In this document: one piece after another, positions 11,999-24,072 of the stretch
How positions within the stretch are numbered: the stretch's first letter is position 1
How the letters are laid out: the number at the start of each line of letters is the position of its first letter
Position numbers and translations under genes: made by a program
Notes under the pieces: model-generated
Seen by the model: the letters and a program-made list of their open reading frames with translations, nothing else
What the model was told of the DNA's origin: nothing
The model's database searches: none
Source of the DNA: Adineta steineri
Taxonomy: Eukaryota > Rotifera > Eurotatoria > Adinetida > Adinetidae
DNA length: 64,000 bases
Reading direction: 5' to 3'
Assembly (NCBI GenBank): GCA_905250115.1
Contig: CAJNOI010000095.1
Coordinates: forward strand, 64,033 to 128,032

Positions 11999-14900
11999 AT
12001 GGATTATATTGATGATATTAATTCGATCAACGATTCGTATTCTGGAGAAAATTCAGAATATACCAATGATCCATATTCTGGAGAACTTTTTGATACTAAC
12101 AATGTAGACAGCAATGTAGAGTCGATTTCAAATATAGAGATTAAAATGCAGGTTCTTAAGAACCAGACTGATAAAAGATCGCCATATGCGGATGAAGAAA
12201 CTGAGTATGCAATATCTCTTTGTCATATTAAAATAAATATAGTTTTTTTTTTTATTATAGAAAAACTTGTTCATCGTTAATAATAAGTATGTTACTGAGT
12301 CGTGAGTGCTTGGCTTGTACAATCTCAATCATATCAATGCTGGTCGGGATATTGGTAGTTGTTTATAGTATACCAAAAGAACCAGGTATGATCTGCTTAT
12401 AATAAGTTTTTCCTATTGAAAATATTGAAATCAAAATTGTAAGCAGTGCTTTATCTTTATATTTAACGACATTCAGTTATAATAATCTCATGAATATTAG
12501 ATTATCAGTTTATTGTTTGTGTATTTTTTAGTTGTAATTTGTGATATGAACTTTGCTTTGGTAAATCCTATACAAGTCGAATACAACTATCGGCCACAAT
12601 CTGTTGCTGTTGGTGATTTCAATAATGATACTTGGATCGATATTGTTGTTGCAAATCGTGCAACGAACAATATAGCTGTGTTTTTTTGGATATGGTAATG
12701 CTGGTTTATCACCAACAGCAGTCACTTATTCTACTGGTACTAATTCTACTCCGTGTATGGTAACTGTTGGCGATTTCAATAATGATGGTCGACTTGATCT
12801 TGCTGTTGCAAATTATGGTGTTAATAATGTTGGTATATTTTTGGGGATTGGAAATGGTGCTTTTGGAAGTCAAAGTACACTTTCCACTGGTTCGTCACGT
12901 CCTCTTCGGATTTATGTAGCTGATTTGAACAACGACAAAGCACAAGATATGATCGTAGCCAATTATGGTACACAGAGTATTAGTATATTTTATGGAGATG
13001 GAACTGGAAAGTTTTCGAATGCAATGACATATTTTACAGGTTATGATTCTATTCCGATGGGAATTACTGTTGGCGATTTTAATAATGATAAACATATGGA
13101 TATTGCTATCGCTAATTCAGGCACAAATAACGTTGGTATATTACTCGGAAATGAAAACGATACTTTTATAACTCAGAATATCTTTCCGACTGGTTATGGT
13201 TCACATCCATATTCGATCACCACTCATGATTTTAATGGTGATAACTTTCTTGACATTGTCGTTGCAAATCATGGTACTCATAGTGTTGGTGTACTTTTGG
13301 GAAATGGCAACGGATCTTTTTCACACTCAACAATCTATTCAATTGGTAATTCTATTCCAATTGCTGTTGTCATTGGTGATATGAATAATGACAATTATAT
13401 GGATTTAGTTGTTACAAATAATGGTACTAATGATATTGCAGTTTTTATTGCGTATGGTAATGGTAGTTTTCGAAGTCCAACAATGTATTCAACTGGTTCT
13501 TTATCTTCAGTTTCAGTTGCCATAACTGATTTCAATAATGACGTTATACCAGATATTGTCGTTATTCATAATGAAACCAATGCTATTGGCATCCTTCTTG
13601 GATATAATAAAGGATTCCTAAATCAAATACAATATCCAACTGGTACTAATCCAACTTCGATAGTTGTTGGTCATTTCAATAATGATACTCAACTAGATAT
13701 GGTTGTTGGTAATTATGTTGACAACACTATAAGTGTACGACTGGGTTATCCTGATGGATCATTTGGAAATGAAATAACATTTTCAGCTGGTTTCGCACCG
13801 CAAGCATTAGTTGTTGGTGATTTTAACAATGACACTCATTTAGATATCATCGTAGCTAATTATAATGAAAGCACCGTAAGTGTACTTCTTGGATATGGTA
13901 CTGGCTCTTTTGCAAATCGAGCAGTATATGCAACTGGCCAAGGTCCATCTTCTATAGCTATTGGTGATTTTGACAATGATACTCATTTGGATATTGTTGT
14001 CACTAATGGCTGGTATCTAATTAACACTATGAGTGTACTTCTCGGAAATGGGAATGGTACTTTCAGAACTGCAATGACTTATGCAACAGGTTATACTCCA
14101 TCGGCTGTAGATGTTGGTGATTTTAACAATGACACTATATTGGATCTTGTCGTTGTCAACAATTGGCAGAATACTGTTAGTATATTTCTCGGTATTGGTG
14201 ATGGTTCTTTTCCAAATCAGATTATGTATTCAACTGGCACTGGGCCACAGGCAGTAGTTGTTGGTGATTTTAATAATGATGGTAAAGCAGATTTTGTTGT
14301 TGCTAATCTAGGTGACGCAAGTGTAAGTGTGTATCTTGGATACGGTGATGGTTCATTTACAGATCAAACATTGTATTCGGTTGGTACTGCACCAAACTCT
14401 ATAGTTGTTGGTAATTTCAGCACCGATGCATATTTAGATATGGTTGTTGCCAATCTAGGTGACAACACTGTCAGTTTACTTCTTGGATATGGTAACAGTA
14501 GTTTTGCAACTCAAACAACATATTCAACTGGTTTAGCACCAAATGCTATTGCTGCTGGCGATTTTAACAATGACTTTCTGCTGGATGTTGTTGTTGGTAA
14601 TCTAAATAATAAAAGTGTAAGTGTATTACTTCATTTTGTTGGAGGAGAGCTGACAAGTGAATCGGCATATGCATCTGGTGGTGGTTCACATTTAAAATAT
14701 GTTATCGCTAGTGATTTCAACAACGATACACACCAAGATCTCATTGTTGCTAACTATGGAACTAATAGTATTGGTGTTCTTCTTGGAAATGGAACAGGTA
14801 CTTTTGCAAATCAAATTAATTTTACAATGGGCTCAAATTCTCATCCGGCGTCAATCGCTGCCGGTGACTTTAATAAAGATGGGCAAGCAGATCTTGCAGT

Positions 14901-16758
14901 TGCTAATTATGGTTCAAAGTATATTGGAATGCTTCTTGGAAATGGAAAAGGCTGGTTTACAAGTCAAGTAGTTTATGGTGATAGTACGGATTTTGCTCCG
15001 TTAGTTGTAGCTGCTGGTGACTTTAATAATGATGGACAAACAGAAATTGTAGTCGCTTATGATGATAGTGATAATGTTGACGTATTTGTTGCATTTGATA
15101 CAGGATTTTTCTATCCTAAAAAAACTTATCCAACTGATGTTGGTCCATGGTCTGTAGCCATCGGTGATTTTAACAATGACAGCCAACTAGATTTTGTCGT
15201 TACTAATAGTGCTGCTAATACCATAAGTATACTTTTCGGATATGGCAATGGTTCTTTTGCAATTGGGCCAACATATCAAACTGGTAAAAGACCATCAGCT
15301 GTAGCTGTTGGAGATTTTAACAATGATAATCAACTCGATATTGTCGTTGCTAATATGTATATTGACTTTACTCAGATAGATAGTCATCTCCTACTTATAT
15401 ATCTCGGATATGGTAATGGATCTTTTGTGCTTTCATCATATGCTTTCACTGGCATGGGCCCAGCAGCTATGGTTGTTGCTGATTTCAACAATGATAAACA
15501 ATTGGATATCATAGTTGCTAATAGTTACCAAAACTATGTAAGTGTACTTCTTGGGTTTGGTAATGGATATTTTGCAGATCAAGTAACATATCTGACTGGT
15601 GGTGCCCCAGTGTCTATAGTTGCTGGTGATTTTAACAATGACACTCAACTAGATATCGTCACCGCTAATACTAATGATGCAACTATAAGTGTACTTCTTG
15701 GGTATGGTAATGGATCTTTCGCAGATCAAGTAACATATCCAACTGGAACTTATCCAGCTTTTGTAGCTGTATTTGATTTTAACAACGACACACGACTAGA
15801 CATTGTCGTTGCGAATTCTGGTGACAGCAATGTAGGTTTACTTCTCGGGCATGGTAATGGTACGTTTGCAAAGCAGACAACATTTATAGTTGGCAACTCA
15901 CCAGGAGCACTAGCTGTTGGTGATGTGAATAATGACAATCGACTAGATATTGTTGTCACTAATACAGGTGACAACACTGCTAGTGTACTTCTTGGATTAG
16001 GGAATGGTGCTTTTAGAGAACCGGCAGTATATTCAACTGGAGCTTTACCATACTTTGTAGTCCTTGCTGATTTCAACAGTGATAATCGACTGGATATGAT
16101 CGTTGTTAACTACCGAGACAGTCGTGTGGGTATACTTTTAGGATATGCAAATCTTGCTTTTGTTAAACAAACGACACTCATAACTGGTAATGGTTCTCAA
16201 CCAAAATCGTTTGTCATTGGAGATTTTAACAAAGATGCTCAACTTGATATTGCTGTCACAAATTCGGGCACGAATAATATGGGCATATTTCTTAGTTATG
16301 GAAACGGTTCTTTTGCTCTTCAGAAAACATATGCAACTGGTTCTTCTCCACGATCCATAGCAAGTGGTGATTTTAATAACGATACTATACTAGATATTGT
16401 TGTCGCTAATAGTGGCAGTGACAGTGTTAGTGTACTTTTTGGATATAAAAATGGTTCTTTTGCAAATCAAACAACATTTACAACTGGCTTTGAATCTGAA
16501 CCATATACAGTAGCTGTTGGTCATTTTAACAAAGACATCTTTTTAGATATCGTTGTCGTTGATTATGGTCTGAGCAATGTGTATGTGTTTATTGGATATG
16601 GTAATAACACATTCGTAGGTAAATCCGTTTTTACACTTGGTTTTGGATCATCACCAATATCTTTAGCTGTTGCTGATTTCAATAATGATAAACAGTTGGA
16701 TTTTGCTGTTGTGAACGAAGGCACTGACAACTTGAAAATTCTTCTAGAAACTTGTTAA
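11999..16758 (+). CDS. Type II membrane protein with 28 VCBS/FG-GAP repeats
   Basis: Three exons fit the splice rules and reading phase: 11999-12204 (donor GTATGC), 12261-12385 (acceptor TTATAG, donor GTATGA) and 12532-16758 (acceptor TTTTAG). The first 80 or so residues are acidic and hydrophilic (cytoplasmic). One membrane segment follows in exon 2 (ISIISMLVGILVVVYSI). The outside part has 28 repeats of about 46 residues, each with V-G-D-F-N-N-D-x-x-x-D-I-V-V-A-N then G-I-L-L-G-Y-G-N-G-S-F. The D-x-N-x-D-x-x-x-D loops are calcium-site loops of FG-GAP/VCBS propellers (integrin-alpha and bacterial adhesin kin). Many NNDT and NGS sequons suggest heavy glycosylation. A T7 run at 12681-12687 puts the frame out by one; removing one T gives 1518 residues with an intact first repeat, so a sequencing slip or a true break are both possible. 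AATAAA occurs at 16883 and 16893. The likely role is surface adhesion or binding (inference). Confidence 0.88.
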
Positions 16759-17480
16759 TGATACGAATTGTATAATACAATAATTTCGTTTTTAATTTTT
16801 TTCTTATCTTCTTTTATTTTTCCTTTTGTTTTGTTTAATTTTTTTATGATTTTGTAATTACATACATGGTGGTGGGTTATTTAATAAATTCAAATAAAAA
16901 TAAATGTTAATTTTGTTTTCATACGTGTGAATATGGATGTGGTTTTATAAGTTGTGCTTATATGTCATATAGATATCAATACTTTCATTGACAACTATTC
17001 TTAAAAGTAATAGTTATACTTTATCTGGCATATTTTATTGAAACATGAATATTAAACTACGACACTCTTAAACTGCTGAGCAAACGTCCATAAGAGTCTC
17101 AATATATTTCATAGACGTATCGAGCAAGTCAATTAATTATAATCGATAGCATAAATTGATGAACATATAGTCTATACTTTGCATACACAATCACTTTTCA
17201 AATGCTCTTATTCACAAGAGAATGGGTCTGAGCCAGGCTTTGTAGCGACCCATCCTGATGATATAGGAAAATATATAGGAATTTTTTTCTTCAGTAATAC
17301 GCTTATAATAGACTTACATCAAACGTTGCTTAGTGCTCATAATATCATAACTAGCTATCTTACTCAAAGTTGCCAAGAAATCGGAAACAAATATACACTT
17401 TTTAATCACTGGAGAAAATATTCAAAAAGTTCGATTCGAAAATAATTAAAAGAAGATATGGTATCAGTTGGATTTACTTA
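16759..17480. other. 3' flank of VCBS gene, no gene seen
   Basis: This stretch holds the probable 3' UTR with AATAAA at 16883 and 16893, then A+T-rich sequence. A frame at 17179-17445 (88 codons) matches nothing I know and is not supported. Confidence 0.5.
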
Positions 17481-18397
17481 GATCTGATCAAAAGTTCGTG
17501 CACATTTTAAAAAAATATGAAGATAAGGAGATATTTTTGGTTTTATTTTATCAAGTGTTGAGGATAGGTGCCAGTTTTATTTATATCAAGTTCGATCCTT
17601 TTTAACAATTTGTCAAAAGTTTTTTTTTGAAGTCTTTTTCGAAAAATATTTTAGGTACCTTGGAAACCGCATGAATTAATCATGTTTCATTTCTTTTAAA
17701 AATTTAGCGAAATTTTGTTCAATCATGCCACTTGTGTTCTAGCATTACTAGTGGTGGGATATAGATTTACTTTATATAGGTTAGTCATAAGTCATTTGCT
17801 GCTAGCTGGCTTATTGAAGATGATTCGTCAGAGACTATTGTTCATGCAGACAAATTTTAACCAAAACTTTGTTTGGTATATTCTTTAAATCAAATGGGCC
17901 TGTTTTTATACATAGTGTAGATAAAGGCAGGACTGTAGGTCACAAGTATGATACTGAAAATTATCTGAACCCTTTTGTTAATGAAATATGGAAACAAACA
18001 CAGACATCAGGTTAAAAATGTACAAAAATGATTGAAGACCACCGTTGACTTCATACTCATCCAATATCATTAATTATATGACAGAAGAAGACATCAATAT
18101 AATCTCATACCCACCACATTCGCCAGGCCTGATACTACGTAGTTTTTGGCTAACTAATTCTATCGAACGTAGTTTAACTGATTAGATAGATGAAACATGA
18201 TTAATTCATGCGGTTTCCAAGGTACCTAAAATGTTTTTCGAAAGAGACTTCAAAAAAACTTTTGACAAATTGTTAGAAAGGATCGAACTTGGTATAAATA
18301 AAACTGGCACCTATCCTCAACACTTGATAAAATAAAACCAAAAATATCTCCTTATCTTCATATTTTTTTAAAATGTGCACGAACTTGTGGTCAGATC
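17481..18397 (+). mobile_element. Mariner-family transposon relic with 210-bp palindromic arms
   Basis: The ends read GATCTGATCAAAAGTTCGTG inward, like the mariner inverted terminus, and both sides carry TA (17479-17480, 18398-18399), the mariner target duplication. The middle encodes a decayed transposase (about 17807-18330): ASWLIEDDSSETIV, then FFKSNGPVFIHSVDKGRTVG, then a degraded DNARPH-type region (DHR-LHTHP), then SYPHHSPGLI...FWL, then FKKTFDKLLERIELGINKTG and a stop. Several stops and one frame change break it, and the catalytic Asp region is lost. About 210 bases at the left end (17481-17690) are a near-identical inverted copy of the right end (18191-18397), including the transposase C-terminus, while the N-terminal half is absent. 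It is 917 bp, against about 1.3 kb for a full mariner. Family is clear; the fold-back structure is unusual. Confidence 0.85.
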
Positions 18398-18511
18398 TAC
18401 ATAATGATATATGTAGAGAAGCTCTGCGTTGTTGCTGATCGAAGAAATATATATTTCATTTGAAAAAAATAAATTTCTTCTAAATATAGGAAATATAGGA
18501 AGACTACGAAG
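18398..18511. other. Short spacer between mariner relic and duplicated block
   Basis: This is A+T-rich spacer with nothing recognisable. Confidence 0.4.
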
Positions 18512-19490
18512 CCTGTTCTTTTCTGTATAATAAAATATACGATCGCACAACAAACTGAAATTGAATGCTTGTGTTTGTAAAATTAGTAGAGAATGAATTT
18601 TCTTTATTCGTATATATGTGTATATTTGTTCTGAGAAGTTTCGAGAATGTATTACAATGCCGGATTATGAAATGTTTAAGTTCGAGGTATAAAAATAAAG
18701 AAAAAGTGCGATGCCATGATTTCTCAACAAGAGTGAGAAAAAGATTAAACAATAGAGAGTGTTGTATTATTCTTTATTTCATCAACTCCTACTGTCTGAT
18801 TTCCCACTGAATAAAGAAACACAAAATTTTATTGGTAAACAACGTGCAAAATAACTTTGAAATCTATTGTTGTTGTATTGTCTTGATGTTGTGAAGAGAC
18901 ATAGGATAGTGTGGCAGTAATTGTATATAATTTTCTTACACCCATATTAATGTAGAGACGTGCAAAACATGAACTATTCGCAAGATTATATCAATAGAAA
19001 ATACTTTATTGAGGCTTTAAACAGAGGAATAGAGACAAAAAATAAGTTAAACTTAGATATTTTCGAGTTTATCATAACACCTTGAAAGTTTTAGAAAAAA
19101 CTTGTAAGCTTTGGCAGAAAGTGTGGTATCTTTTCAAATTTTTCGGACTAGATTCTGTAAATAATTGACTCAAAAGTCTTCTTGTTTCTTTGATGGTGAG
19201 AAGTCTCTCGAAAAGTAATATGCTAGATATATATATATATTGTTCTCTTAATTATTTTATTAATTTAAAAAGAAACAACTTTGTTTGTTGCATTTATTTG
19301 AAGCTATGCATCATTTTTAAGTGTGTGAATTGAAAATTGATCAAGACTAAGACTAAATGCTTTCTTCATATTTTAATCTAAAGAAATTGTTCAAGACGTA
19401 TAAACTATCATGATGTTGCTATACATTAACAACGCGGAAAAAAAGCGTCGCAATCATAATTTTCAATGAAGAAAGACATAAGAAACTTGT
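18512..19490. repeat. 1-kb noncoding block, copy A (pair at 62105-63125)
   Basis: It is colinear and in the same orientation with 62105-63125, at an estimated 75-85% identity by eye with small indels. Shared anchors include TCTATTGTTGTTGTATTGT (18862 and 62465), AACTATTCGCAAGATTAT-like (18970), GTTTATCATAA (19068) and AACTTTGTTTG (19269 and 62907). No open frame is conserved between the copies. Copy B lies directly upstream of the ATG at 62096, so this could be a copied 5' flank without its gene, or a dispersed repeat of unknown type. Confidence 0.75.
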
Positions 19491-19638
19491 CTGAAAAAAA
19501 CAACAACAACAAAAATAATCGGTGAAAAACCCACAAAAAATGCAAAAAGTAATGTTCGTCGTCTCGACTCACTTTGTTCTCGACTGTGTAAGGCAGAAGT
19601 CTTTTTTTGCATGCGCCAATGTGCGAAGAATTTTGCAC

Positions 19639-19985
19639 ACCCAACCTATTTTACCCACACTTTCCTTATTTCACACCCACCCACTGTGTTCTACCAACTG
19701 TCACCACAATCCACCCACCCAATCAGCTCATTTTCGCCCACACCCACTCTATTCCACCCATCCAGCTTACTTTCATCCACACCCACCCTATTCCACCCAC
19801 TCAGCTTATTTTCATCCACACCCACTCTGTTCTACCCACACCCATCCGCCTCCGGTCTACCCCACCCACACCCGCCCTATTTCACCCACCCAGCTCATTT
19901 TCATCCACACCCACCCTATTTCACTTACCCTGATCGTACTCCACTCACCCAGCTCATTCTCACCCACACCCATCCTGAGCTATAA
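19639..19985. repeat. C-rich minisatellite, 39-bp unit
   Basis: Units start at 19727, 19766 and 19805 (exactly 39 apart), then at 19894 and 19953 with inserted or variant units. A unit begins CTCATTTTCATCCACACCCA and continues CCCTATTTCACCCACCCAG. Degenerate related sequence runs back to about 19639. The strand is almost purely C/A/T with many CCCACA and CCCACCC words, the complement of TGTGGG. Because 39 is a multiple of 3 and the units lack stops, all three plus frames are open here; these Pro/His/Thr-rich frames are a by-product of the repeat. Confidence 0.8.
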
Positions 19986-20474
19986 ACATATTTATAAAAG
20001 GAATCAGCATGTGTCGCTTTCTTCGATGTTTATTCAAAAAACAGAATATAAAAATAATGAATTAATTGAATATATATTTCACATGAATCTAAAGGAAACT
20101 CATTGGTTGTTTTCATCTACCTTTATCAATGATTCACAAAAGTAGCGAAAGAACATTGTGTTAGGTAGAGAGATAAATGCATCATAACAGAATTAATAAT
20201 GAAACATGCATTGTAATCGATAACAAGTGAAAATATTGTTACACTATTCGATAACTCTTTTATTCACAAAAATGTTTCTATTATGATTGGTTTTTGAGTG
20301 TGGGTATCTCTTCCCATTATCTATCCGCACCCATCCTTAAGATAGAATAATATAGTTTGACAGAGTAATCAATACTTCATTTGCATACTGTAGACTACTA
20401 AAACTAACATAATCAAAGTGTATAGTGTTTGTATAGATTCTTTATTAATAATATCTTTAAAATATAATATGTTC
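19986..20474. other. Intergenic, downstream of NHL gene
   Basis: It contains a hairpin at 20294-20345 and, on the minus strand, a poly(A) signal (TTTATT at 20441-20446) about 30 bases past the NHL stop. Nothing else is recognised. Confidence 0.5.
20294..20345. repeat. G-rich hairpin, dispersed family
   Basis: The left arm TGAGTGTGGGTATC and the right arm ATCCGCACCCATCC are complementary, with border CTTAAGATAG. It lies about 130 bases beyond the NHL stop codon. Confidence 0.6.
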
Positions 20475-22578
20475 TTAAGCAAAATCAACTTCAAATTTTT
20501 GTATTCGATTATTTGTAGCGTCGCTAACATAAAGATTGCCTTGTTTATCAAATACTAAATCTTGAGGTGTATTTAATTGCGTAGACAAATTTCCATATCC
20601 ATTTCCACCAATAATTATTTCACCTTCTTTATCTCCTTCACGCCAACGAATTATTCGATGATTTAACGAATCTGCAATATATATTTGACCTAAATGATCC
20701 ATAGCTAATCCGAGAGGACGATCTAATGTATTACTATCATTTCCACTAGCAAAAATAATTCCTTCTTTTGCATCTTTTTTCCATTTCATTATTCGATGAT
20801 TTGGTGTATCTGATATATAAATCGAATAATTATCATCAACCAAAATAAAAGTAGGATTATCTAGTTGATTAAGATCAGATCCAACACCATTTCCACCTGC
20901 AATGATTATTCCATTTTTATCGCCTTGATTCAATCGTAACACTCCATCAAAAATAGTTATATAAAGAGATCCATCTTTATCTAATGCTAAACCAATACAC
21001 ATAAAACCAGAAATAATAACTTGTGGATCGATTTCCTTTTGATGAAACCATCGAACTACACGACGATTATTTTGATCACAAATGATTAATGAATTATTAT
21101 TATATTTATCAATGATAACATCGGATGGAGTAAGCAATTGATGAATATCATCTTCATCCTCTTCATTTCCACCAGCAACAATTTCTCCATTGCTTGAACT
21201 AATTTTCCATTGCATAATTCGGTTATTTGAGGAATCAGCAATATAAATATAATTATTCTCTTCATTTATACAGATTCCTTGTGGATAATGGAGTTCATTT
21301 AACTGATAACCCGCGTCCCCTCCTCCGACGATTGTTATTCCACTCTTTTTCCATTTCAATGGTTCTTCAGTTAAAGAAAAAAAACAAAACAATGATGAAT
21401 AATTCTTATAGAAAAATATTTAGAATGTGAGTTCTCATTCATAGATAAGTTTGACTATTCAAATGAACATTTTTTTTGCCAGAAAAGTATTGAGTTGAAT
21501 TATAATTAGTTGAATAATATTTTAGTCTCATTCTTATTTATTAATTCTAAAGATGATTTGTTTCATAAGAATTCCGTTTAGTATATTAGAAAAAGTAAAT
21601 ATCTTCTATCTCGCTACTATTTAAAGTAGTTTCTTTTTTCCATTAAATTGTGTCATGAATGATACATACTTGATGTTGTTATTTCTGTTAGGGGTGAAGG
21701 TGTTGTTGTTAATGTTTCTTTGATTTTTTTATTTGGTCTGTTCGCAATAATTATTGAAATAATGATGATTAGAATCAGAATAATAACAACAAATATAATC
21801 AATAAACATTTTTTTCTTCGAATATTTTTACAACTAAAATAATTCATTTTTTTATTATTATTAAATACTATATAGCACAATTGAGAATTCAATTGAGGTT
21901 TGAGTGAGGATTTAAAGTATAGAAATATTCACACTCTTACACCTTGAAAAACGGAGAAAATGGCGGTTTTTTGTGAGTGTGAAAGACTCACAATCGTAGT
22001 TCTCGATTGTGCGTCTATACGTCTTTTTTGTAAATTTCTGTCTACTCAAGAATATATGAGTTATGACAAGCCATAACACATGTATACAGCTCAATTCGAT
22101 GTTTCATATAAATGTCGTTGACTTAGAAAAACATTTTATTCATCATTTATAATATACATACCATGTTTCTTGTTCAATATTTGTTGTTAAAGGAATATCG
22201 TTGTTAATTGACTGACTCTAAACAAAAAAAAGAAATAAAAAATTATTCTTTTTCTTTTTTGTTCAATAAAAACTTACATTTTCAACATGTATTCTGTTAT
22301 CTTGCATAGTTGATGATTTTATCAAATAAGTTGAAAGATTTCTCGTTGATTTCAAATTAGAATCTACAAAAATAAACTAGAAAATAGATGTAAAACATTG
22401 CTACATATTTTTGTTGTTGTTTCTATTGATTTTGTTTACAGTTAGTGCGATCCTGAAAGTCAAATAAATATAAAATCATATCAAAACTACTTCCACTTTC
22501 AGGAAAAACATTTTTAAAGTAAAACGTTTGTTTTTCCTTCAAGAGGTAAAAGTCAACGATATTACACATTTTATTCAT
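20475..22578 (-). CDS. Type II membrane protein with NHL-repeat propeller
   Basis: The last exon (21364-20475) encodes about five to six NHL blades: L-x-x-P-x-G-I-x-x-D, I-Y-I-A-D-S-x-N-H-R-I, W, then I-V-A-G-G-N-G-x-G. It is joined in phase to 21833-21670, which carries a basic stop-transfer stretch (RRKK), a very hydrophobic segment (LLIIFVVIILILIIIISIII) and a short Thr/Pro-rich stalk. Three upstream exons (22578-22440, 22363-22278, 22217-22162) fit all splice phases with donors GTAAAC, GTAAGT and GTATGT; together they give 444 codons plus stop with no break. They predict a cytoplasmic N-terminal tail. The 5' exon may extend upstream, because the ATG at 22578 is only the first in frame. 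If the upstream exons are wrong, an ATG at 21847 would start a shorter protein. The architecture parallels the VCBS gene (tail, one membrane pass, propeller). The ligand is unknown. Confidence 0.75.
21900..21945. repeat. Weak hairpin of the dispersed family, in an NHL intron
   Basis: TTTGAGTGAGGATT on the left and TTCACACTCTTACACCTTG on the right are a degenerate copy lying within the predicted intron 21834-22161. Confidence 0.35.
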
Positions 22579-23579
22579 GTCTGTGCTGAACCATATCTGA
22601 CATTTACTCCTACTTCTCACAAGTCTGATCTCTACAGTTATTTTTCGCACACGATGCTAACTTATGTATGCTTTATCCACGCTGACTTTCTTCATAAATC
22701 TATCCTTATGAGATAGAAATCTTTCATCCTTATTGTCAAGACTTTCTTCATCTACGAATCTTTATCATGGATACATCGTTCTTACTTTACTTATACAATA
22801 ATTACGTTACCATTTGAAATATATTGTTATTCTTTTGAAGTGTAGTTATAAAGATATTCATAAAAAAATAGTACATTACTAATGAAGCAGTTACGAGCAA
22901 ATTTATATAATCGAGTTGATAAAGTTTATTTGAATAGAAAATATTGAGTAAGACCTTCTAGAATATTCTATTTGCTGTTTTTTGAAAATTATTCATTCAG
23001 ACAAATATTGATAAGAAGAGAATGGCGTGACAGGATATCAATGAAAAAACAGTAAGGTTTTATCTATTATATTTATTTGTAACATATGTCGATTTACGTA
23101 TTTCCTTTTGTGTTGAAAACTCATTAAAATAATACAAGATTATACACACTTTTATTTCACAGGATTAATTTATTGTTATCACTAAAAAAAACATACTAAC
23201 GAGTGTGTGGGTGTGGATGCATGTGGCTATGACTGTGAGTGTCTAGCTACACCCACACACACCTTCAAGAGAGAATAGTTCACGAGTTGATTCTCAAAAG
23301 ATTATCAAAATTGTTGATCATCAAATATTTAGTCAGACATACTCGCGCACCGAACTGTAACCTAATGTCAATTGTATAAAATATTTAAGAAATAGTGTTT
23401 TCATAATTAATTTCTATATTTTCTTTTCTAATTGTTCACACTTAATTTTCCAATTTGATTTCGGCTTCTATTCGTAACATATGATGATTTTTATTTTATT
23501 TATTACAACAAAAAATGATTCCCATAAAGATCGCCATAAAAAATACAATTAGAACGATTAAATGGAGTTTGTTGTTTTT
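22579..23579. other. Intergenic with one strong hairpin
   Basis: Possible 5' extension of the NHL gene lies to about 22650; otherwise no gene is seen. The hairpin at 23201-23273 is listed separately. Confidence 0.5.
23201..23273. repeat. G-rich hairpin, dispersed family (strong copy)
   Basis: GAGTGTGTGGGTGTGGATGC and CTACACCCACACACACCTTC pair with a 12-base core GTGTGTGGGTGT/ACACCCACACAC across about 26 bases of loop. The right border is TTCAAGAGAG. Confidence 0.75.
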
Positions 23580-23821
23580 CTAACCATTCCATTTGTTAAT
23601 GGTCTTGATCTTGTTAAGTGTTTCTTGATCGACGATTGAAAATTCTCCGAAAATAAATACAAATAAAAAACTTAATTTCAACATTCGTGATAAAATATGT
23701 TCAATTATATGAGTTTTAATTTCAACACCTAATGATAAACATTCACATTTGTTTTCAAAAAATCGATACCATTCGTTCAATTTCATATTCATTGAAACAT
23801 TCCGATATATTTCCATAGGAC
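23580..23821 (-). other. Possible terminal exon next to an assembly gap
   Basis: A minus-strand frame of 78 codons ends at 23580 and is preceded by an acceptor-like AAATCTCAG. Residues such as LNEWYRFFENKCECLSLG and a hydrophobic stretch (MLKLSFLFVFIF) look protein-like, but I recognise no family. The missing upstream part would fall in the N block. Support is weak. Confidence 0.25.
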
Positions 23822-23872
23822 TGAGATTTTAAAATACGAATCTTTTGTGATAAATGTTTACATATATGAAAA

Positions 23873-23972
23873 NNNNNNNNNNNNNNNNNNNNNNNNNNNN
23901 NNNNNNNNNNNNNNNNNNNNNNNNNNNNNNNNNNNNNNNNNNNNNNNNNNNNNNNNNNNNNNNNNNNNNNNN
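23873..23972. other. Assembly gap, 100 N
   Basis: One hundred N bases. A round 100 usually marks a scaffold join of unknown length. Confidence 0.99.
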
Positions 23973-24072
23973 ACGTTCGATTATTTATTTAAATGACATT
24001 TGATAAACAAAACAACATCAAGTGTCTGTTAATTAGAAATAAGTTTCACAAAAAGAATATATTGAAGTTCAA

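Noticed and set aside
12895-16076. Antisense and alternate frames inside the VCBS gene
   Set aside because: They are shadows produced by the repeated coding sequence.
17424-17440. tRNA B-box-like AGTTCGATTCG
   Set aside because: No A box or cloverleaf could be drawn upstream; no tRNA gene found in the window.
18512-19490. Solo terminal repeat of a retroelement
   Set aside because: I see no defined ends or target duplication, and the other copy is a gene's 5' flank, so an unclassified duplication is the safer description.
19727-19980. CRISPR-like array
   Set aside because: Units are contiguous and variable, without unique spacers; it is a minisatellite in a eukaryotic genome.
19522-20145. 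Three overlapping Pro/His/Thr-rich open frames
   Set aside because: They are open because the 39-base repeat lacks stops in every frame; composition follows the repeat, not a protein.
23560-23680. U-box-like reading (DQETLNKI...KWLEKQQT) on the minus strand
   Set aside because: It needs a frame change and lacks the conserved core before it; resemblance too short.
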